A stretch of 5,900 nucleotides of DNA from JANNHK01 sp034408875 (GTDB taxonomy: Bacteria; Actinomycetota; Acidimicrobiia; IMCC26256; PALSA-610): the NCBI GenBank assembly GCA_034408875.1, contig JAWXCJ010000004.1, positions 1 through 5,900 of the forward strand, written 5' to 3'. The notes under the pieces are model-generated. The model saw only the letters and a list, made by a program, of their open reading frames with translations, had not been told where the DNA came from and searched no databases. Shown one piece after another: positions 5,417-5,900 of this stretch. How positions within the stretch are numbered: position 1 is the stretch's first letter; the number at the start of each line of letters is the position of its first letter. The position numbers and the translations under genes are program-made.

Positions 5417-5788
5417 ATGGAGCCCGACACCGTCTTCGCAGCTGTAGGTGGCCAGCCGTTCTTCGACGCGCTCGTCGGTCGCTTCTACGAACGGGTCGAG
5501 AACGACACCGTATTGCGGCCGCTGTATACCGCCGATCTCGAGCCGGGGAAGCGGGCCCTCGCGCTGTTCCTGGGCCAGTACTGGGGTGGCCCGCCGGTGT
5601 ACAGCGAGGAGAAGGGCCACCCGCGGTTGCGGATGCGTCACGCGCCGTTCCGCATCACCCACGTCGAACGAGCCGCCTGGCTGGGGGCGATGCTGGCCGG
5701 CCTCGCCGAGGCCGACGTCCCACCCGACATCGCCGAAGCCATGCGCGAGTACTTCGCGATGGCGGCGGACGCAATGGTCAACAGCTAG
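5417..5788 (+). CDS. glbO: Group II truncated hemoglobin (TrHbO type)
   Basis: This 123-residue heme protein of the 2-on-2 globin family is close in length and sequence pattern to mycobacterial GlbO. The diagnostic block QYWGGPPVYSEEKGHPRLRMRHAPFRI (54-80) contains the proximal heme ligand H75. Y24 (B10) and Y37 (CD1) match the distal-pocket tyrosines, and W88 (G8) is the group II tryptophan. Group II globins bind oxygen tightly and have been linked to oxygen or NO chemistry and peroxidase-like activity; which applies here cannot be read from sequence. The ATG at 5417 gives the normal N-terminus (FAAVGG in the A helix). There is no strong ribosome site; GAGAG lies only two bases upstream, and CAGAAT (5400-5405) is a possible -10 box 11 bases upstream. 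It diverges from the SET gene with about 14 bp between the starts. Confidence 0.94.
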   Translation: MEPDTVFAAVGGQPFFDALVGRFYERVENDTVLRPLYTADLEPGKRALALFLGQYWGGPPVYSEEKGHPRLRMRHAPFRITHVERAAWLGAMLAGLAEADVPPDIAEAMREYFAMAADAMVNS

Positions 5789-5801
5789 CGCGACAACGGT
5801 C

Positions 5802-5900
5802 CAGGCGGACACCGCAGGCACGGTCGGTTCGACACCGATCAGTTGAGATGGAGTGCCGGAGGCGGGAGCCGCATAAGAATGTCAGGCGGACACCGCAGGC
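5802..5900. repeat. Direct repeat pair (18 bp, 81 bp apart) after the globin gene
   Basis: An identical 18-bp sequence (CAGGCGGACACCGCAGGC) occurs at 5802-5819 and 5883-5900; the second copy meets the window edge, so the match may be longer. Between them, at 5821-5837, CGGT and ACCG can pair around a GTT-loop core, a weak hairpin without a T-run. GGAGG and GGGAG (5858-5868) precede an ATG at 5879 by about 10 bases, so a rightward gene could begin at the edge, but too little of it is visible to call. Otherwise 5789-5900 holds no gene that I can support. Confidence 0.5.

Noticed and set aside
5306..5821. A 171-residue minus-strand open frame across the globin gene and the SET start.
   Set aside because: It is antisense to the globin, has no recognisable domain and lies in a different frame from the SET protein, so it does not supply the missing start.
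5778..5847. A possible tRNA: a T-arm-like hairpin at 5823-5839 (stem GTCGG/CCGAT, loop TTCGACA) and acceptor-like ends at 5778-5784 and 5840-5846.
   Set aside because: The 5' end would lie inside the globin coding sequence, the acceptor pairing has a mismatch, no D-arm or anticodon arm forms between, and the total length is short.
5848..5900. Open frames from ATG 5848 or ATG 5879 running off the right edge.
   Set aside because: Only 17 and 7 codons are visible. The ATG at 5879 has a fair ribosome site, but nothing in the peptide can be recognised.

Overview
The window is GC-rich, dense coding DNA (nine genes in 5.9 kb), with GTG starts, leaderless-looking promoters and an RsiG-like protein. 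Together these point to a high-GC actinobacterium. The gene set would fit a lineage such as Acidimicrobiia, but that placement is inference from gene content, not a computed result. No mobile element, CRISPR array or rRNA gene is visible, and no convincing tRNA.

Left block (about 90-3818, all minus strand, transcribed right to left). Six closely packed genes look like one operon. In order of transcription they are: a SirB1/transglutaminase-like protein with a helical C-terminus; a Lon substrate-binding-domain protein whose start overlaps the previous stop (TGATG); a DksA/TraR (YteA-type) protein without zinc-finger cysteines; a MoaD/ThiS-type sulfur carrier ending in Gly-Gly; a secreted coiled-coil M23 (LytM) peptidase; and an RsiG-like protein carrying two copies of the c-di-GMP-binding signature known from the RsiG anti-sigma factor. 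Gaps are 17-57 bp, so little internal regulation is expected. Downstream of the last gene is a direct repeat with hairpin potential (1-92).

Centre (3818-4905). A 57-bp divergent intergenic region carries two TANNNT -10 boxes, one per strand, each placed so that transcription would begin at or next to the start codon. Rightward lie a Fur-family metalloregulator and, 37 bp on, a secreted DUF3105 protein, probably co-transcribed with it.

Right block (4902-5788). A SET-domain protein (putative lysine methyltransferase) on the minus strand converges on the DUF3105 gene; both genes end inside the same CTAG. It diverges from a group II truncated hemoglobin (TrHbO/GlbO type) on the plus strand. The SET reading frame is intact but has no ATG, GTG or TTG upstream of its essential first motif, so its start is unconventional or the assembly has an error there. 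After the globin gene the window ends in a non-coding stretch with a second direct repeat.

The genes are mostly regulatory, stress and envelope housekeeping: redox/metal sensing (Fur), oxygen or redox chemistry (globin), transcription control (DksA-like, RsiG-like) and cell-wall remodelling (M23). The items most worth a second look are the RsiG-like protein without a sigma gene beside it, the SET gene start, and the cysteine-free DksA-like protein.
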